Shown: positions 9,161 through 17,664, counted from the stretch's first letter. The stretch: 64,000 nt of DNA from JBLHZY01 sp050633265 (GCA_050633265.1 JBOEGE010000005.1:496001-560000), one strand, 5' to 3'. A program made the numbers and translations. Notes: a model not told the origin generated them from the letters alone.

Positions 9161-9195
9161 GCGCCGCTTGCTGCCCCTCTGGGAGCCTGCGGCGC
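9161..9195 (+). terminator. Hairpin at the 3' end of the pit transcript
   Basis: The perfect stem GCGCCGC/GCGGCGC (9161-9167 and 9189-9195) encloses a 21-nt loop. The interspersed 22-nt motif begins at the next base. There is no classical T tract directly after the stem. Confidence 0.5.
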
Positions 9196-9217
9196 GAGTA
9201 TTTGGACCAAGAAAAAG
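9196..9217 (+). repeat. Interspersed 22-nt motif, copy 1 (after pit)
   Basis: GAGTATTTGGACCAAGAAAA followed by AG. It lies directly after the pit hairpin and points in the pit direction. It differs from copies 3 and 4 by one base (GACC for GGCC). Confidence 0.85.
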
Positions 9218-9299
9218 TTGGGGGAAGCGCGCTAAAGATGCAAGCAGAGCTCCTAAGCGCCACAATCGCACGCCCAATCAATTGATCCATAGCCTTGGA

Positions 9300-9321
9300 C
9301 TTTTTCTTGGCTTAAATACTC
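9300..9321 (-). repeat. Interspersed 22-nt motif, copy 2 (after argF)
   Basis: On the minus strand it reads GAGTATTTAAGCCAAGAAAA plus AG, downstream of argF and in the argF direction. With copy 1 it forms a 22-bp inverted pair (two mismatches) separated by 82 bp, in the gap between two convergent genes. Confidence 0.85.
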
Positions 9322-9374
9322 AATAAGCAACAGATACCAAAGGCGCCGCGTTTCAATCCTGCGCCCCGCTCCAA

Positions 9375-10301
9375 TCAAACACCCAAGCACCAGCGCATCA
9401 CCGCTTTTTGCGCGTGCAGCCGGTTTTCCGCCTCGTCAAAGATCACCGATTGCGGGCCGTCCATCACAGCCGAGGTCACCTCTTCACCGCGATGCGCCGG
9501 CAGGCAATGCATGAACAACGCGTCCTTGTTCGCCTTGGCCATCAGCGCTTCATTCACCTGATAGCCGCGCAGCAGATTATGGCGGCGTTCGCGCGCGGAT
9601 TGCGCATCATGCATCGAAATCCACGTATCCGCGACAACCAGATCCGCGCCCTCAACCGCTTTTTCTGCATCCCGTTCGATCTCGATCTTTACGCCTTTGG
9701 CGCGTGCTTCCTCCATAAAGACCGTTTCAGGATCAAGCTGGGGCGGGCCGGTAAAGGTTAAATCAAAGCCAAACTGGCCGGCGGCATGGATGAAGGACGC
9801 GCAGACATTGTTGCCATCCCCTGTCCAGACGACTTTCTTGCCCGCAATCGGGCCGCGATGTTCTTCGAAGGTTTGGATATCGGCCATGATCTGGCAAGGG
9901 TGCGTGCGATTGGTCAGCCCGTTGATCACTGGCACGGTGGCGTATTCGGCCATCTCTTGCAGGGTTGCTTCTTCGAAGGTGCGGATCATGATCATATCAA
10001 CGTAGCGCGACAAAACCCGTGCTGTATCGGCGATGGTTTCACCATGGCCAAGCTGCATATCCGAGCCAGACAGCACCATCGTTTGCCCGCCCATTTGGCG
10101 CACACCCACATCAAAAGACACGCGCGTGCGGGTCGATGGTTTCTCAAATATCAGGGCGACCATACGCCCGTTCAGGGGCTGCTCTGCATCGGGCGTTCCT
10201 TTTGGCAGGCCTAAGCGCGCCGTTTTCATCGCGCGCCCAGCCTCGATCATCGTGCGAAGATCCGCGGGATCAGTGCTGTTGATATCCAAAAAATGCTTCA
10301 T
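9375..10301 (-). CDS. argF: Ornithine carbamoyltransferase
   Basis: Joins ornithine and carbamoyl phosphate to citrulline in arginine synthesis; cytoplasmic. The carbamoyl-phosphate motif EKPSTRTRVSFDVG and the ornithine-side motif MHCLPAHRGEEV are present. The 308-residue length is normal. The start at 10301 (MKHFLDINST) is used in preference to 10322 because it fits the family N-terminus and has AAAGGA about 9 nt upstream. It lies 113 bp downstream of argD on the same strand, so argD-argF is probably one operon. carB at 32.7 kb supplies the carbamoyl phosphate. Confidence 0.96.
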   Translation of the reverse strand: MKHFLDINSTDPADLRTMIEAGRAMKTARLGLPKGTPDAEQPLNGRMVALIFEKPSTRTRVSFDVGVRQMGGQTMVLSGSDMQLGHGETIADTARVLSRYVDMIMIRTFEEATLQEMAEYATVPVINGLTNRTHPCQIMADIQTFEEHRGPIAGKKVVWTGDGNNVCASFIHAAGQFGFDLTFTGPPQLDPETVFMEEARAKGVKIEIERDAEKAVEGADLVVADTWISMHDAQSARERRHNLLRGYQVNEALMAKANKDALFMHCLPAHRGEEVTSAVMDGPQSVIFDEAENRLHAQKAVMRWCLGV

Positions 10302-10414
10302 CAGTTGCGTCCTTTGCGGCAAAACCCGCTTGGTAATTAAATGTATCGCGGATCGCCAAAGCGCCGCTCAGTTGGTCTCTTGCGTGTTGGCCTCTTGCTT
10401 GGTGATCCGCTGGC

Positions 10415-11587
10415 CTATGCGCTTAGCGTTGTGGCCGCTGCATCAATGCGCTGGATCGCCTCTGCAATCTCTTCGTCTGAAATCGTCAGCGGGGGCAAAA
10501 GGCGCACAACATTGTCCGCCGCAGGCACCATCAGCACCTCTTTGCCATAGCCCGCATTGACCAGATCAATCGGCGCGACCTTGCACTTGAGGCCGAGCAT
10601 CAGCCCGGTGCCGCGCACGCCTTCAAACACATCCGGATGCGCCGCGACAAGCCCTTCGAGCTTTTGGCGAAACAGGCCCGCTTTGCGATTAACCTCGGCC
10701 AAAAAGCCCGGCTCTGAGATTATCTGCATGACCTTCAAACCCACAGCACAGCCCAAAGGATTGCCGCCATAGGTCGAGCCATGGGTGCCCGCCACCATGC
10801 CGGAGGCTGCATTTTCTGTGGCCAAAACCGCGCCCAACGGAAAGCCCCCGCCGATGCCTTTGGCGACCATCATAATATCGGGCGTGATCCCGGCCCATTC
10901 ATGCGCAAACAGCTTGCCGCTACGGCCTACGCCGCATTGAACCTCGTCCAAAATCAGCAGGATGCCCGCAGTATCGCAAAGCGCGCGCAGGGCTTTGAGA
11001 TCTTGATCCGCCATCGGGCGAATGCCGCCCTCGCCCTGAATAGGCTCGATCAAAACAGCGGCCGTATTGGGGCCGATCGCGCCAAGAAGCGCCTCGCGAT
11101 CATCCCATGGCACATGAACAAATCCACCCAAGAGCGGACCAAAGCCTTTGGTCATTTTCTCAGAGCCAGCCGCGGCAATCCCCGCAGCCGAGCGGCCATG
11201 AAACGAGCCTTCAAAGGTAATGATCTCGACCCGCTCCGGCGCGCCCTTCTCGTAGAAATATTTGCGCGCCATCTTCACCGCGAGTTCGCAGCTTTCCGTG
11301 CCCGAATTGGTGAAGAAACAGGTATCGGCAAAGGTCGCGTTCACAAGCATATCGGCCAAGGCCTGCTGCTGAGGGATTTGATAGAGGTTGGAGACATGCC
11401 AAAGGGTCGCCGCTTGATCCGAGAGAACCTGCGCCAGCGCCGGATTGGCATGGCCCAAGGAATTCACCGCAATGCCCGCGCCCAGATCAAGAAAACGGCG
11501 GCCATCGGCCTCAATCAGCCAAGAGCCCTCCCCCTTCACAAAGGATAGGGGCGCGCGATTATAGGTCGGCAATACGGACGAAATCAT
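10415..11587 (-). CDS. argD: Acetylornithine aminotransferase (class III, PLP)
   Basis: Transaminates N-acetylglutamate semialdehyde to N-acetylornithine, and may also serve succinyl-diaminopimelate in lysine synthesis. Features are the N-terminal GEGSWLIEADGRRFLDLGAG, the substrate region FFTNSGTES, the aspartate motif LILDEVQCGVGRSG and the PLP lysine in MMVAKGIGGGFPLGA. The 390-residue length is typical. AAGGA precedes the ATG. It is the promoter-proximal gene of the argD-argF pair. Confidence 0.94.
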   Translation of the reverse strand: MISSVLPTYNRAPLSFVKGEGSWLIEADGRRFLDLGAGIAVNSLGHANPALAQVLSDQAATLWHVSNLYQIPQQQALADMLVNATFADTCFFTNSGTESCELAVKMARKYFYEKGAPERVEIITFEGSFHGRSAAGIAAAGSEKMTKGFGPLLGGFVHVPWDDREALLGAIGPNTAAVLIEPIQGEGGIRPMADQDLKALRALCDTAGILLILDEVQCGVGRSGKLFAHEWAGITPDIMMVAKGIGGGFPLGAVLATENAASGMVAGTHGSTYGGNPLGCAVGLKVMQIISEPGFLAEVNRKAGLFRQKLEGLVAAHPDVFEGVRGTGLMLGLKCKVAPIDLVNAGYGKEVLMVPAADNVVRLLPPLTISDEEIAEAIQRIDAAATTLSA

Positions 11588-11893
11588 CTTTGGTTTTCCT
11601 TATGCGGAAGCAACAGACCCAATGGGTGCAACGGCAGCGCCGGTCTGTCAACGATTGGAAGCGGTTTTGAAGAAGATGTGCCCTTGTGGCACAGGTGAAC
11701 AGACGTCAGGCGCGTTTGCGTCGGCGTCGAAGATCGGCGGAGATGGCGATGCTTTTGTTCATGGTCGCGCTTTTAGGGCTGTGCTGCGCGCCGCGCAAGA
11801 GAATTCGCGAAATTGCCGCATAATGCCCGCTTGAATGTTCGCGCGTGCCAGTTGAAACTCTGCGCAAAATCAATCGCAGGTCTGGGAGGACAG
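11588..11893. other. Divergent intergenic region, argD / acyl-CoA synthetase
   Basis: About 306 bp that must hold the promoters of both divergent genes. CATAAT at 11819-11824 is a possible -10 for the plus-strand gene, but I see no good -35. The short open frames here lack ribosome-binding sites, and I do not call any as genes. Confidence 0.5.
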
Positions 11894-13465
11894 ATGCCAA
11901 CATTTACCCCAAACACACCCGAAGCGCCGCCCCAGATCACTGTTGTTGAGATGATCCGCCAAGCCGCCAAGCGCCGCCCCGAGGCCGAGGCGATTGTCTG
12001 CGAGGATCGCCGCCTGACATGGGCGCAGTTTGATGCCCGCGTGAACCGGGTTGCCAATGCCTTGATCGCGCGCGGCATCGGCAAAGGCGATCGGGTCGCC
12101 GCCCTTGCGCCCAACTCGGGCGAATACGCCGAGATTTTCGCCGGAACCCTGCGCGCAGGCGCCTGTATCGTGCCGCTCTCAACCATGGCTTCAAGCGAGG
12201 CGCTGGAAAAGATGATCGCCGACAGCGGTGCTTCGGCGCTGTTCTTGGCCGAGGCCTACCGCGATCTGGCCGCCCCTTTTGAGGCGCGCCTCGCAATGCC
12301 AGAAACCGCGCGCATTGCAATAGATTTCAGCGCGCCGGGCTGGGCGGATTATGAAACAGTTTTGGCCGAGGCCTCAGACACGGACCCGCTGATCGAGATC
12401 GATTTCCTTGATCCGTTCAATATCATCTATTCTTCCGGCACGACCGGAACCCCAAAGGGCATTCTGCACAATCACCAGATGCGCGCCGTGCAACAGGCCA
12501 GTGTTCAGATCAACGGCTATGATGATAATGCCCGCACGCTGCTTTCAACGCCGCTTTATTCCAACACAACGATAGTGGTTTTCCTGCCCTCGCTTGTGGG
12601 CGGCGCGACGATCCATTTGATGCGCAAATTTGATGCGCGCGAATATCTCAAGATCGTTGAGGCCGAGAAAATCACCCATACGATGCTTGTCCCTGTGCAG
12701 TACAAACGGATCATGGACATTGAGGATTTCGATGCCTTTGATCTTAGCTCGATGCTGCTCAAATGCTCGACCTCGGCGCCGCTGCGCGCGGATGTAAAGG
12801 CGGATGTTTTGGCCCGTTTCCCAGGGCGTTTGGTCGAATTTTATGGCCTCACAGAGGGCGGCGGATCGACCGTTTTGGAAGCCTCAGAACACCCCGACAA
12901 GCTTGACACTGTTGGCCAAGCGATGCCGGGCACCGAGCTTCGGTTTATTGGCGAGGATGGCAAAGAGGTGCCGCAAGGCGAAGTGGGCGAGATTGTCGGC
13001 CGCTCTGCGACGATGATGTCGGGGTATTTTGGCCGCGATGATCTGACGGCGGAATATCTTTGGCATGATGAGCAGGGCCGCGCATTCTTTCGCTCGGGCG
13101 ATATGGGGGCGATAGACAAGGACGGCTTTGTGAAGCTCTCTGATCGCAAGAAGGATATGATTATCTCGGGCGGGCTCAACATCTATGCCGATGATTTGGA
13201 AAAGATTTTGCTTTCGGATGAAGATGTGAGCGATGCAGCCGTGATTGGCATTCCCTCTGAGGCTTGGGGCGAGACGCCGCTTGGCCTTGTGGTGTTGCGC
13301 AAAGGCGCTGTGCGCAGCGCGGCGGATATTCTGGCCGCAGCCAATGCGCGCCTTGGCAAGAGCCATCGCCTTAGCGCTGTAGAGATCCGCGACGAGCTGC
13401 CCCGCTCGGCGATTGGCAAAATCCTCAAACGCGAGCTGCGCCTGCCCTATATGGAAACCACCTGA
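11894..13465 (+). CDS. Acyl-CoA synthetase / AMP-dependent ligase
   Basis: Activates a carboxylic acid as an acyl-adenylate and then as a CoA thioester. Visible adenylation motifs are A3 YSSGTTGTPKG, A5 FYGLTEGGG, A7 FRSGDMGAID, A8 DRKKDMIISGGLNIY and the A10 lysine in PRSAIGKILKREL. The 523-residue length is normal for fatty- or aromatic-acid CoA ligases, and the substrate cannot be told from sequence by eye. The start is fixed by GGGAGG 4 nt before the ATG at 11894. The downstream acetyltransferase overlaps by 1 nt, so the two are probably co-transcribed. Confidence 0.9.
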   Translation: MPTFTPNTPEAPPQITVVEMIRQAAKRRPEAEAIVCEDRRLTWAQFDARVNRVANALIARGIGKGDRVAALAPNSGEYAEIFAGTLRAGACIVPLSTMASSEALEKMIADSGASALFLAEAYRDLAAPFEARLAMPETARIAIDFSAPGWADYETVLAEASDTDPLIEIDFLDPFNIIYSSGTTGTPKGILHNHQMRAVQQASVQINGYDDNARTLLSTPLYSNTTIVVFLPSLVGGATIHLMRKFDAREYLKIVEAEKITHTMLVPVQYKRIMDIEDFDAFDLSSMLLKCSTSAPLRADVKADVLARFPGRLVEFYGLTEGGGSTVLEASEHPDKLDTVGQAMPGTELRFIGEDGKEVPQGEVGEIVGRSATMMSGYFGRDDLTAEYLWHDEQGRAFFRSGDMGAIDKDGFVKLSDRKKDMIISGGLNIYADDLEKILLSDEDVSDAAVIGIPSEAWGETPLGLVVLRKGAVRSAADILAAANARLGKSHRLSAVEIRDELPRSAIGKILKRELRLPYMETT

Positions 13466-14052
13466 TGGCATGGGTCGCGCCGCTTGTTCTTGAGGGGCGG
13501 CATATCCGCCTTGAGCCTCTGCGCGCAGATCATGCCGCCGGGCTGCGCGAGGCCGTGGCCGACGGGGAGATTTGGAAGATTTGGTATACGGCCATTCCGG
13601 CCCCCGATCAGATCGAGGCAGAGATCGCGCGCAGGCTTGCCGAACAAGAGGCCGGGCGGATGCTGCCCTTTGTGAGCTGCGCGCTTGATGGGCGCGTGCT
13701 CGGCATGACGACCTATATGAACATCACGCCCGCGCATCGCCGCCTTGAGATCGGCTCGACGTTTTTGCGCGGCTCGGCGCAGCGCTCGGGTGCAAATGTT
13801 GAGGCGAAGTTTTTGATGCTGCGCCATGGCTTTGAGGCGCTTGAATGCCAAGCGATCGAGCTGCGCACCCATGCGATGAATATCCAAAGCCGCGCGGCGA
13901 TTGAGCGATTGGGCGCGAAAATGGACGGAATTTTACGCGGGCACATGATTTTGCCCAATGGCACATCGCGCGACACTTGCGTCTATTCGATCCTTGCGCA
14001 TGAGTGGCCAGCTGTCCGGGCCGGGCTTGAGGCGCGGATGGCGCGCGCATAG
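13465..14052 (+). CDS. GNAT-family N-acetyltransferase (RimJ/RimL-like)
   Basis: The protein has 195 residues and begins LVLEGRHIRLEPLRADHAAGL, the N-terminus typical of the RimJ/RimL-type GNAT group (Acetyltransf_3). Later segments LEIGSTFLRGSAQRSGANVEAKFLM and NIQSRAAIERLGAKMDGILR correspond to the acetyl-CoA binding and C-terminal motifs. It likely acetylates an amine of a protein or small molecule; the substrate is unknown. The start overlaps the stop of the acyl-CoA synthetase (TGATG). A 22-nt interspersed motif follows at 14085. Confidence 0.88.
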   Translation: MAWVAPLVLEGRHIRLEPLRADHAAGLREAVADGEIWKIWYTAIPAPDQIEAEIARRLAEQEAGRMLPFVSCALDGRVLGMTTYMNITPAHRRLEIGSTFLRGSAQRSGANVEAKFLMLRHGFEALECQAIELRTHAMNIQSRAAIERLGAKMDGILRGHMILPNGTSRDTCVYSILAHEWPAVRAGLEARMARA

Positions 14053-14084
14053 GGGCCGTTTTGCGCGCCGCACCTGTTGGATTT

Positions 14085-14106
14085 GAGTATTTGGGCCAAG
14101 AAAAAG
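14085..14106 (+). repeat. Interspersed 22-nt motif, copy 3
   Basis: GAGTATTTGGGCCAAGAAAA plus AG, 33 bp after the acetyltransferase stop codon and in its direction. It is identical to copy 4. Confidence 0.85.
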
Positions 14107-14199
14107 TCTGGGCGGGCATTAAACTTCGCAGGGAAACTGGCGACAGGAAATCTGGCCCAGAAGGCGCGCGCCTAGGCCAGAATGTGAGCGCTGCGCGGT

Positions 14200-15009
14200 T
14201 TAGGCCTTGAGGCGGTAGCCGGTTTTGAACCAGTACCAGACAAGGGCCAGAAGCGCGAAAGTGACCCCGCCAACGACCACGAGGCCGAGGTTTGGATTGC
14301 TGTCGGATTGGCCGATCATCCCGTAGCGCACACCGTCGATCAGGTAGAAGACCGGGTTGAAATGGGTGATGGTGCGGATAACTTCGGGCAGGGATTGGAC
14401 GGAATAGAAGGTTCCTGACAGGAAGCTGAGCGGGGTGATGATGAAATTGGTGATCGCGGCCATTTGATCGAATTTTTGGCTAATGATCCCGGCGAGCAGG
14501 CCAAGCGCCCCCATGAAAAGCGCGCCTAAGCTGACGAAAACCAGCGCATAGAGCGGGTGTGCGATGCCGGTTTTGATGGTGAGCGCCATGCCGATCCAGA
14601 TCGCGACCGCAACGACGAGGCCGCGCGCGAGCCCGCCCACTGCATAGCCGATCACCAATTCGAGCGGCGAGAGCGGCGGCATCAATGTATCGACGATATT
14701 GCCTTGGACTTTGGAGACCATGATGGAGGAGGAAGTATTGGTGAAGGCGTTTTGGATCACCGTCATGGTTAGGATGCCCGGCGCGAGGAAATGCACGAAG
14801 GGCACGCCCATCACTTCGCCCCGGCTCGGCCCGATGGCAAGCGCGAAGATCGACAGAAAGAGGGCCGCTGTGACCAGAGGCGCAAGCAGCGTTTGCGTCC
14901 AGACATTGGTAAAGCGGCGAATTTCGCGGATGCACAGGGTTTGCAAGCCAAGCCAATTGACCCGCCCAAAGCGGCGTACGCCCATTTCAGTTTCCATCTT
15001 GTGATCCAT
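14200..15009 (-). CDS. ABC-2 type transporter permease
   Basis: Inner-membrane subunit of an ABC exporter. The protein has 269 residues and about six hydrophobic segments. It carries the ABC-2 signature region (LSFLSGTFYSVQSLPEVIRT, then HFNPVFYLIDGVRYG). No ATPase lies on this strand. The nearest is at 15912 beyond gcrA, which already has its own permease at 16838. The two permeases share a clearly related C-terminal block (ITPL-FL-G-FYS---LP, FNPV-YLI-G-R), so they are paralogues. GAGG precedes the ATG at 15009. Confidence 0.88.
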   Translation of the reverse strand: MDHKMETEMGVRRFGRVNWLGLQTLCIREIRRFTNVWTQTLLAPLVTAALFLSIFALAIGPSRGEVMGVPFVHFLAPGILTMTVIQNAFTNTSSSIMVSKVQGNIVDTLMPPLSPLELVIGYAVGGLARGLVVAVAIWIGMALTIKTGIAHPLYALVFVSLGALFMGALGLLAGIISQKFDQMAAITNFIITPLSFLSGTFYSVQSLPEVIRTITHFNPVFYLIDGVRYGMIGQSDSNPNLGLVVVGGVTFALLALVWYWFKTGYRLKA

Positions 15010-15044
15010 CTGCTATGTCCTCGCGGCTTGCCTTGTCCCGGCGC

Positions 15045-15072
15045 TTGTATCCTGAGCGTGGGTGATTAGAAT
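15045..15072 (+). promoter_or_regulatory. gcrA: Promoter candidate for gcrA
   Basis: TTGTAT (15045-15050), a 16-bp spacer and TAGAAT (15067-15072). A GANTC site (GAGTC, 15141-15145) lies in the ribosome-binding region just before the gcrA start. Confidence 0.45.
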
Positions 15073-15149
15073 AGGCACCATGAGATAAACTCCAAGACGG
15101 CCCCTCGGCAATGCCCGAATTCGGGCCGTTTTGATTTGAGGAGTCGGCC

Positions 15150-15731
15150 ATGTCCTGGACGGATGAGCGCGTAGAGCTGTTGAAGAAAATGTGGGGCGAG
15201 GGCCAATCGGCCAGCCAGATCGCCAAAGAGCTTGGCGGTGTGACCCGCAATGCTGTGATCGGCAAGGTGCATCGGTTGGGTCTTTCCAATCGTGCCGGGT
15301 CTGCTGGCGCGGCAGCTAAGCCTGCCAAACCCGATGCCAAGGCCAAACCATCGACCCCGGCCGCCGCCAAGGCCAAGCCCGCCGCGGCGCGCACCGAACC
15401 CAAGGCCGAGCCTGCGGCTCCTGTGGCTGAGGCGCGCCCTGTGCCGATCCGCCGCCAGATTATTCCAGCAGGGCAGCCTTTGCCGCCGCAGCCTTCGGCC
15501 AATGAGATCAGCCCTGAGGCGCTTGCGTCTGTGCGCGAAGTTGAGAAGAAGGCCAAGAAAATCTCGCTGATGGAGTTGACTGAGCGGACCTGCAAATGGC
15601 CGGTTGGGGATCCTGCGACGGATGATTTTTGGTTCTGTGGTCTGTCGACCCAGCAGGGCAAGCCTTACTGCGAGGCCCATGTTGGGGTTGCCTTTCAGCC
15701 GATGTCTTCGCGCCGGGATCGCCGCCGCTAA
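15150..15731 (+). CDS. gcrA: Cell-cycle regulator GcrA
   Basis: Sigma-70-associated transcription factor that activates promoters methylated at GANTC by CcrM; specific to Alphaproteobacteria. The N-terminal DNA-binding domain is unmistakable: MSWTDERVELLKKMWGEGQS, then ASQIAKELGGVTRNAVIGKV. A long Ala/Pro/Lys linker (about residues 50-110) follows. The C-terminal sigma-interacting domain is CKWPVGDPATDDFWFCG, then QGKPYCEAHVGVAF. The length is 193 residues. GAGGAG precedes the ATG, and a strong terminator follows. Confidence 0.97.
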   Translation: MSWTDERVELLKKMWGEGQSASQIAKELGGVTRNAVIGKVHRLGLSNRAGSAGAAAKPAKPDAKAKPSTPAAAKAKPAAARTEPKAEPAAPVAEARPVPIRRQIIPAGQPLPPQPSANEISPEALASVREVEKKAKKISLMELTERTCKWPVGDPATDDFWFCGLSTQQGKPYCEAHVGVAFQPMSSRRDRRR

Positions 15732-15756
15732 GGTCGACGGTTTGAGATTGAATTGA

Positions 15757-15786
15757 GGGGTTGCGCGCGGGCGCGGCCCCTTTTTT
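15757..15786 (+). terminator. Intrinsic terminator of gcrA
   Basis: GGGGTTGCGC/GCGCGGCCCC, a 10-bp stem with two G-T pairs and a GCGG loop, followed by six T. Copy 4 of the 22-nt motif starts 3 bp later. Confidence 0.9.
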
Positions 15787-15788
15787 AT

Positions 15789-15810
15789 GAGTATTTGGGC
15801 CAAGAAAAAG
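15789..15810 (+). repeat. Interspersed 22-nt motif, copy 4
   Basis: GAGTATTTGGGCCAAGAAAA plus AG, placed 3 bp after the T tract of the gcrA terminator and in the gcrA direction. Confidence 0.85.
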
Positions 15811-15911
15811 CCCTGCACAGATGATATATATCCCTGTGCATCTGTGCGGGGTTGGAGGGATTTGGCTTTTGCTTTAGGTTGGGTCTCTGGATTTTGCCAA
15901 AGGAGCGCCCA

Positions 15912-16841
15912 ATGGCCCCGATTATTTCTATTTCCAAACTGACCAAACAATATGACTCCGGCACCAAAGCGCTTGATGAGGTGAGCCTTGAGATTGAGCA
16001 GGGCGAAATTCTTGCCCTGCTGGGGCCCAATGGCGCGGGGAAGACCACGCTGATTTCGGCGATTTGTGGGCTTGTTACGCCAACATCGGGCGAGGTCCAT
16101 GTTGGCGGGCATTCGATTGCAACGGATTTTCGCGCGGCGCGGGCCTTGATCGGGCTGGTGCCGCAGGAGATCGCCATTGAGCCGTTTGAGAAGGTGCTGA
16201 ACACGGTCCGTTTTTCGCGCGGGCTTTTTGGCAAGCCGCGTGATGAGGCCTATTTGGAGAAGGTGCTGCGCGCATTGTCTTTGTGGGACAAGCGCAATTC
16301 CCCGACCAAGGAGCTTTCGGGCGGGATGAAGCGGCGGGTTTTGATTGCCAAAGCGCTGAGCCATGAGCCGAAAGTTTTGTTTCTGGACGAGCCATCGGCG
16401 GGGGTTGATGTCGGTTTGCGCCGCGAGATGTGGCAATTGGTGCGCGATCTGCGCGATGAGGGCGTGACGATCATCCTGACGACCCATTACATCGAGGAAG
16501 CCGAGGAGATGGCGGATCGCATTGGGGTTATCGACAAGGGCCGCTTGATGCTTGTGCAGAACAAGGCCGATCTGATGAAGAATTTCGGGCGCAAACAGCT
16601 GCGCATGGAGCTTGGGGCCGCGCTTGAGGCGATCCCAGAGGCGCTGGCTCAATATGAGCTGACGCTTGAGAGCGATGGCATGGCCTTGGTCTATGAATAC
16701 GACACGCGCGCCGAGCGCACCGGCATCACCCGGCTGATTGCAGATCTGGCCGAGGCCGGGATCTCGGTGCGCGATTTGGACAGTGAGCAAAGCTCGCTTG
16801 AGGATGTGTTCCTTGGGCTTTTGGAAGGAGATGCGGCATGA
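15912..16841 (+). CDS. ABC transporter ATP-binding protein
   Basis: Energises the ABC-2 permease encoded immediately downstream. The Walker A (LLGPNGAGKTTL), Q-loop (GLVPQEIAIEP), signature (KELSGGMKRRVLIAKAL), Walker B (VLFLDEPSAGVD) and H-loop (TTHYIEEAEEM) motifs are all intact. A roughly 80-residue C-terminal extension is typical of drug- or polysaccharide-export ATPases. AAAGGAG supports the ATG at 15912; earlier in-frame starts lack a site. The stop overlaps the permease start (ATGA). The substrate is unknown. The closest recognised pair is YadG/YadH. Confidence 0.93.
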   Translation: MAPIISISKLTKQYDSGTKALDEVSLEIEQGEILALLGPNGAGKTTLISAICGLVTPTSGEVHVGGHSIATDFRAARALIGLVPQEIAIEPFEKVLNTVRFSRGLFGKPRDEAYLEKVLRALSLWDKRNSPTKELSGGMKRRVLIAKALSHEPKVLFLDEPSAGVDVGLRREMWQLVRDLRDEGVTIILTTHYIEEAEEMADRIGVIDKGRLMLVQNKADLMKNFGRKQLRMELGAALEAIPEALAQYELTLESDGMALVYEYDTRAERTGITRLIADLAEAGISVRDLDSEQSSLEDVFLGLLEGDAA

Positions 16842-17599
16842 ATTGGCAAGCCATTCGCGCAATCTATGTCTTTGAAATGGCGCGCACATTTCGCACAATC
16901 TTACAGTCGATCCTTTCGCCTGTTCTCTCGACCGTATTGTATTTCGTTGTCTTTGGGGCGGCCATTGGCGGGCGCATTCAATCGGTCGATGGGATCGCTT
17001 ATGGGGCGTTTATCGTTCCCGGCTTGATCATGCTGACCCTGCTACAACAATCGGTCACCAACGCGAGCTTTGGCATCTATTTCCCCAAGTTTATTGGCAC
17101 AGTTTATGAGCTGCTCTCCGCCCCGATCAGCTTTGTCGAGATCATGATCGGCTATGTGGGCGCGGCGGCGACAAAGGCTGTGATGATCGCGGTGATTATC
17201 CTGATCACATCGGCATTTTTCGTTGATCTGCATATCGCACACCCTTTCGCGATGGTGGCTTTCCTGCTGCTCACCGCGATCAGCTTTTCGCTCTTGGGCT
17301 TTATCATCGGCATCTGGGCGAAGAATTTTGAACAGCTGCAATTGATCCCGCTCTTGGTGATCACGCCGCTGGTTTTCTTGGGCGGTGCCTTTTACTCGGC
17401 CTCGATGCTGCCACCCTTCTGGGCGATGGTGACGAAATTCAACCCGGTGCTTTACCTGATCTCGGGCTTTCGCTGGAGCTTCTTTGATGTCGCTGACGTG
17501 CCTGTTGGCATCTCGCTCGCGGCGATCTGCGGCTTTCTGGCGCTTTGCGTCGGGGTGATCGCTTGGATCTTTCGCTCTGGCTGGCGGCTGCGCGAATAA
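16838..17599 (+). CDS. ABC-2 type transporter permease
   Basis: Inner-membrane partner of the preceding ATPase, overlapping it by 4 nt. The protein has 253 residues and about six transmembrane segments. The ABC-2 signature region is LVFLGGAFYSASMLPPFWAM, then KFNPVLYLISGFRWSFFD. It is related to the permease at 14200-15009, though the two are not close copies. The exported substrate cannot be inferred. Confidence 0.91.
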   Translation: MNWQAIRAIYVFEMARTFRTILQSILSPVLSTVLYFVVFGAAIGGRIQSVDGIAYGAFIVPGLIMLTLLQQSVTNASFGIYFPKFIGTVYELLSAPISFVEIMIGYVGAAATKAVMIAVIILITSAFFVDLHIAHPFAMVAFLLLTAISFSLLGFIIGIWAKNFEQLQLIPLLVITPLVFLGGAFYSASMLPPFWAMVTKFNPVLYLISGFRWSFFDVADVPVGISLAAICGFLALCVGVIAWIFRSGWRLRE

Positions 17600-17621
17600 G
17601 GGGGGCTACGCCGGACCTTCT

Positions 17622-17664
17622 AAAAACAAAGGGGTACAGAGCAGACGCTTTGCACCCCTTTTTG
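17622..17664. terminator. Bidirectional terminator between convergent genes
   Basis: AAAGGGGT (17628-17635) pairs with ACCCCTTT (17654-17661). T runs on both outer sides serve the permease on the plus strand and the peptidase on the minus strand. Confidence 0.75.

Noticed and set aside
11622..11834. A possible 70-residue protein between argD and the acyl-CoA synthetase
   Set aside because: It has no ribosome-binding site and no recognisable pattern, and it lies in a region needed for two divergent promoters.
15066..16898. A 610-codon open frame on the minus strand
   Set aside because: It runs antisense to gcrA and the ABC ATPase, both with unmistakable motifs. The translation is Arg/His/Gln/Leu-rich without any family signature, as expected for a shadow frame in high-GC DNA.
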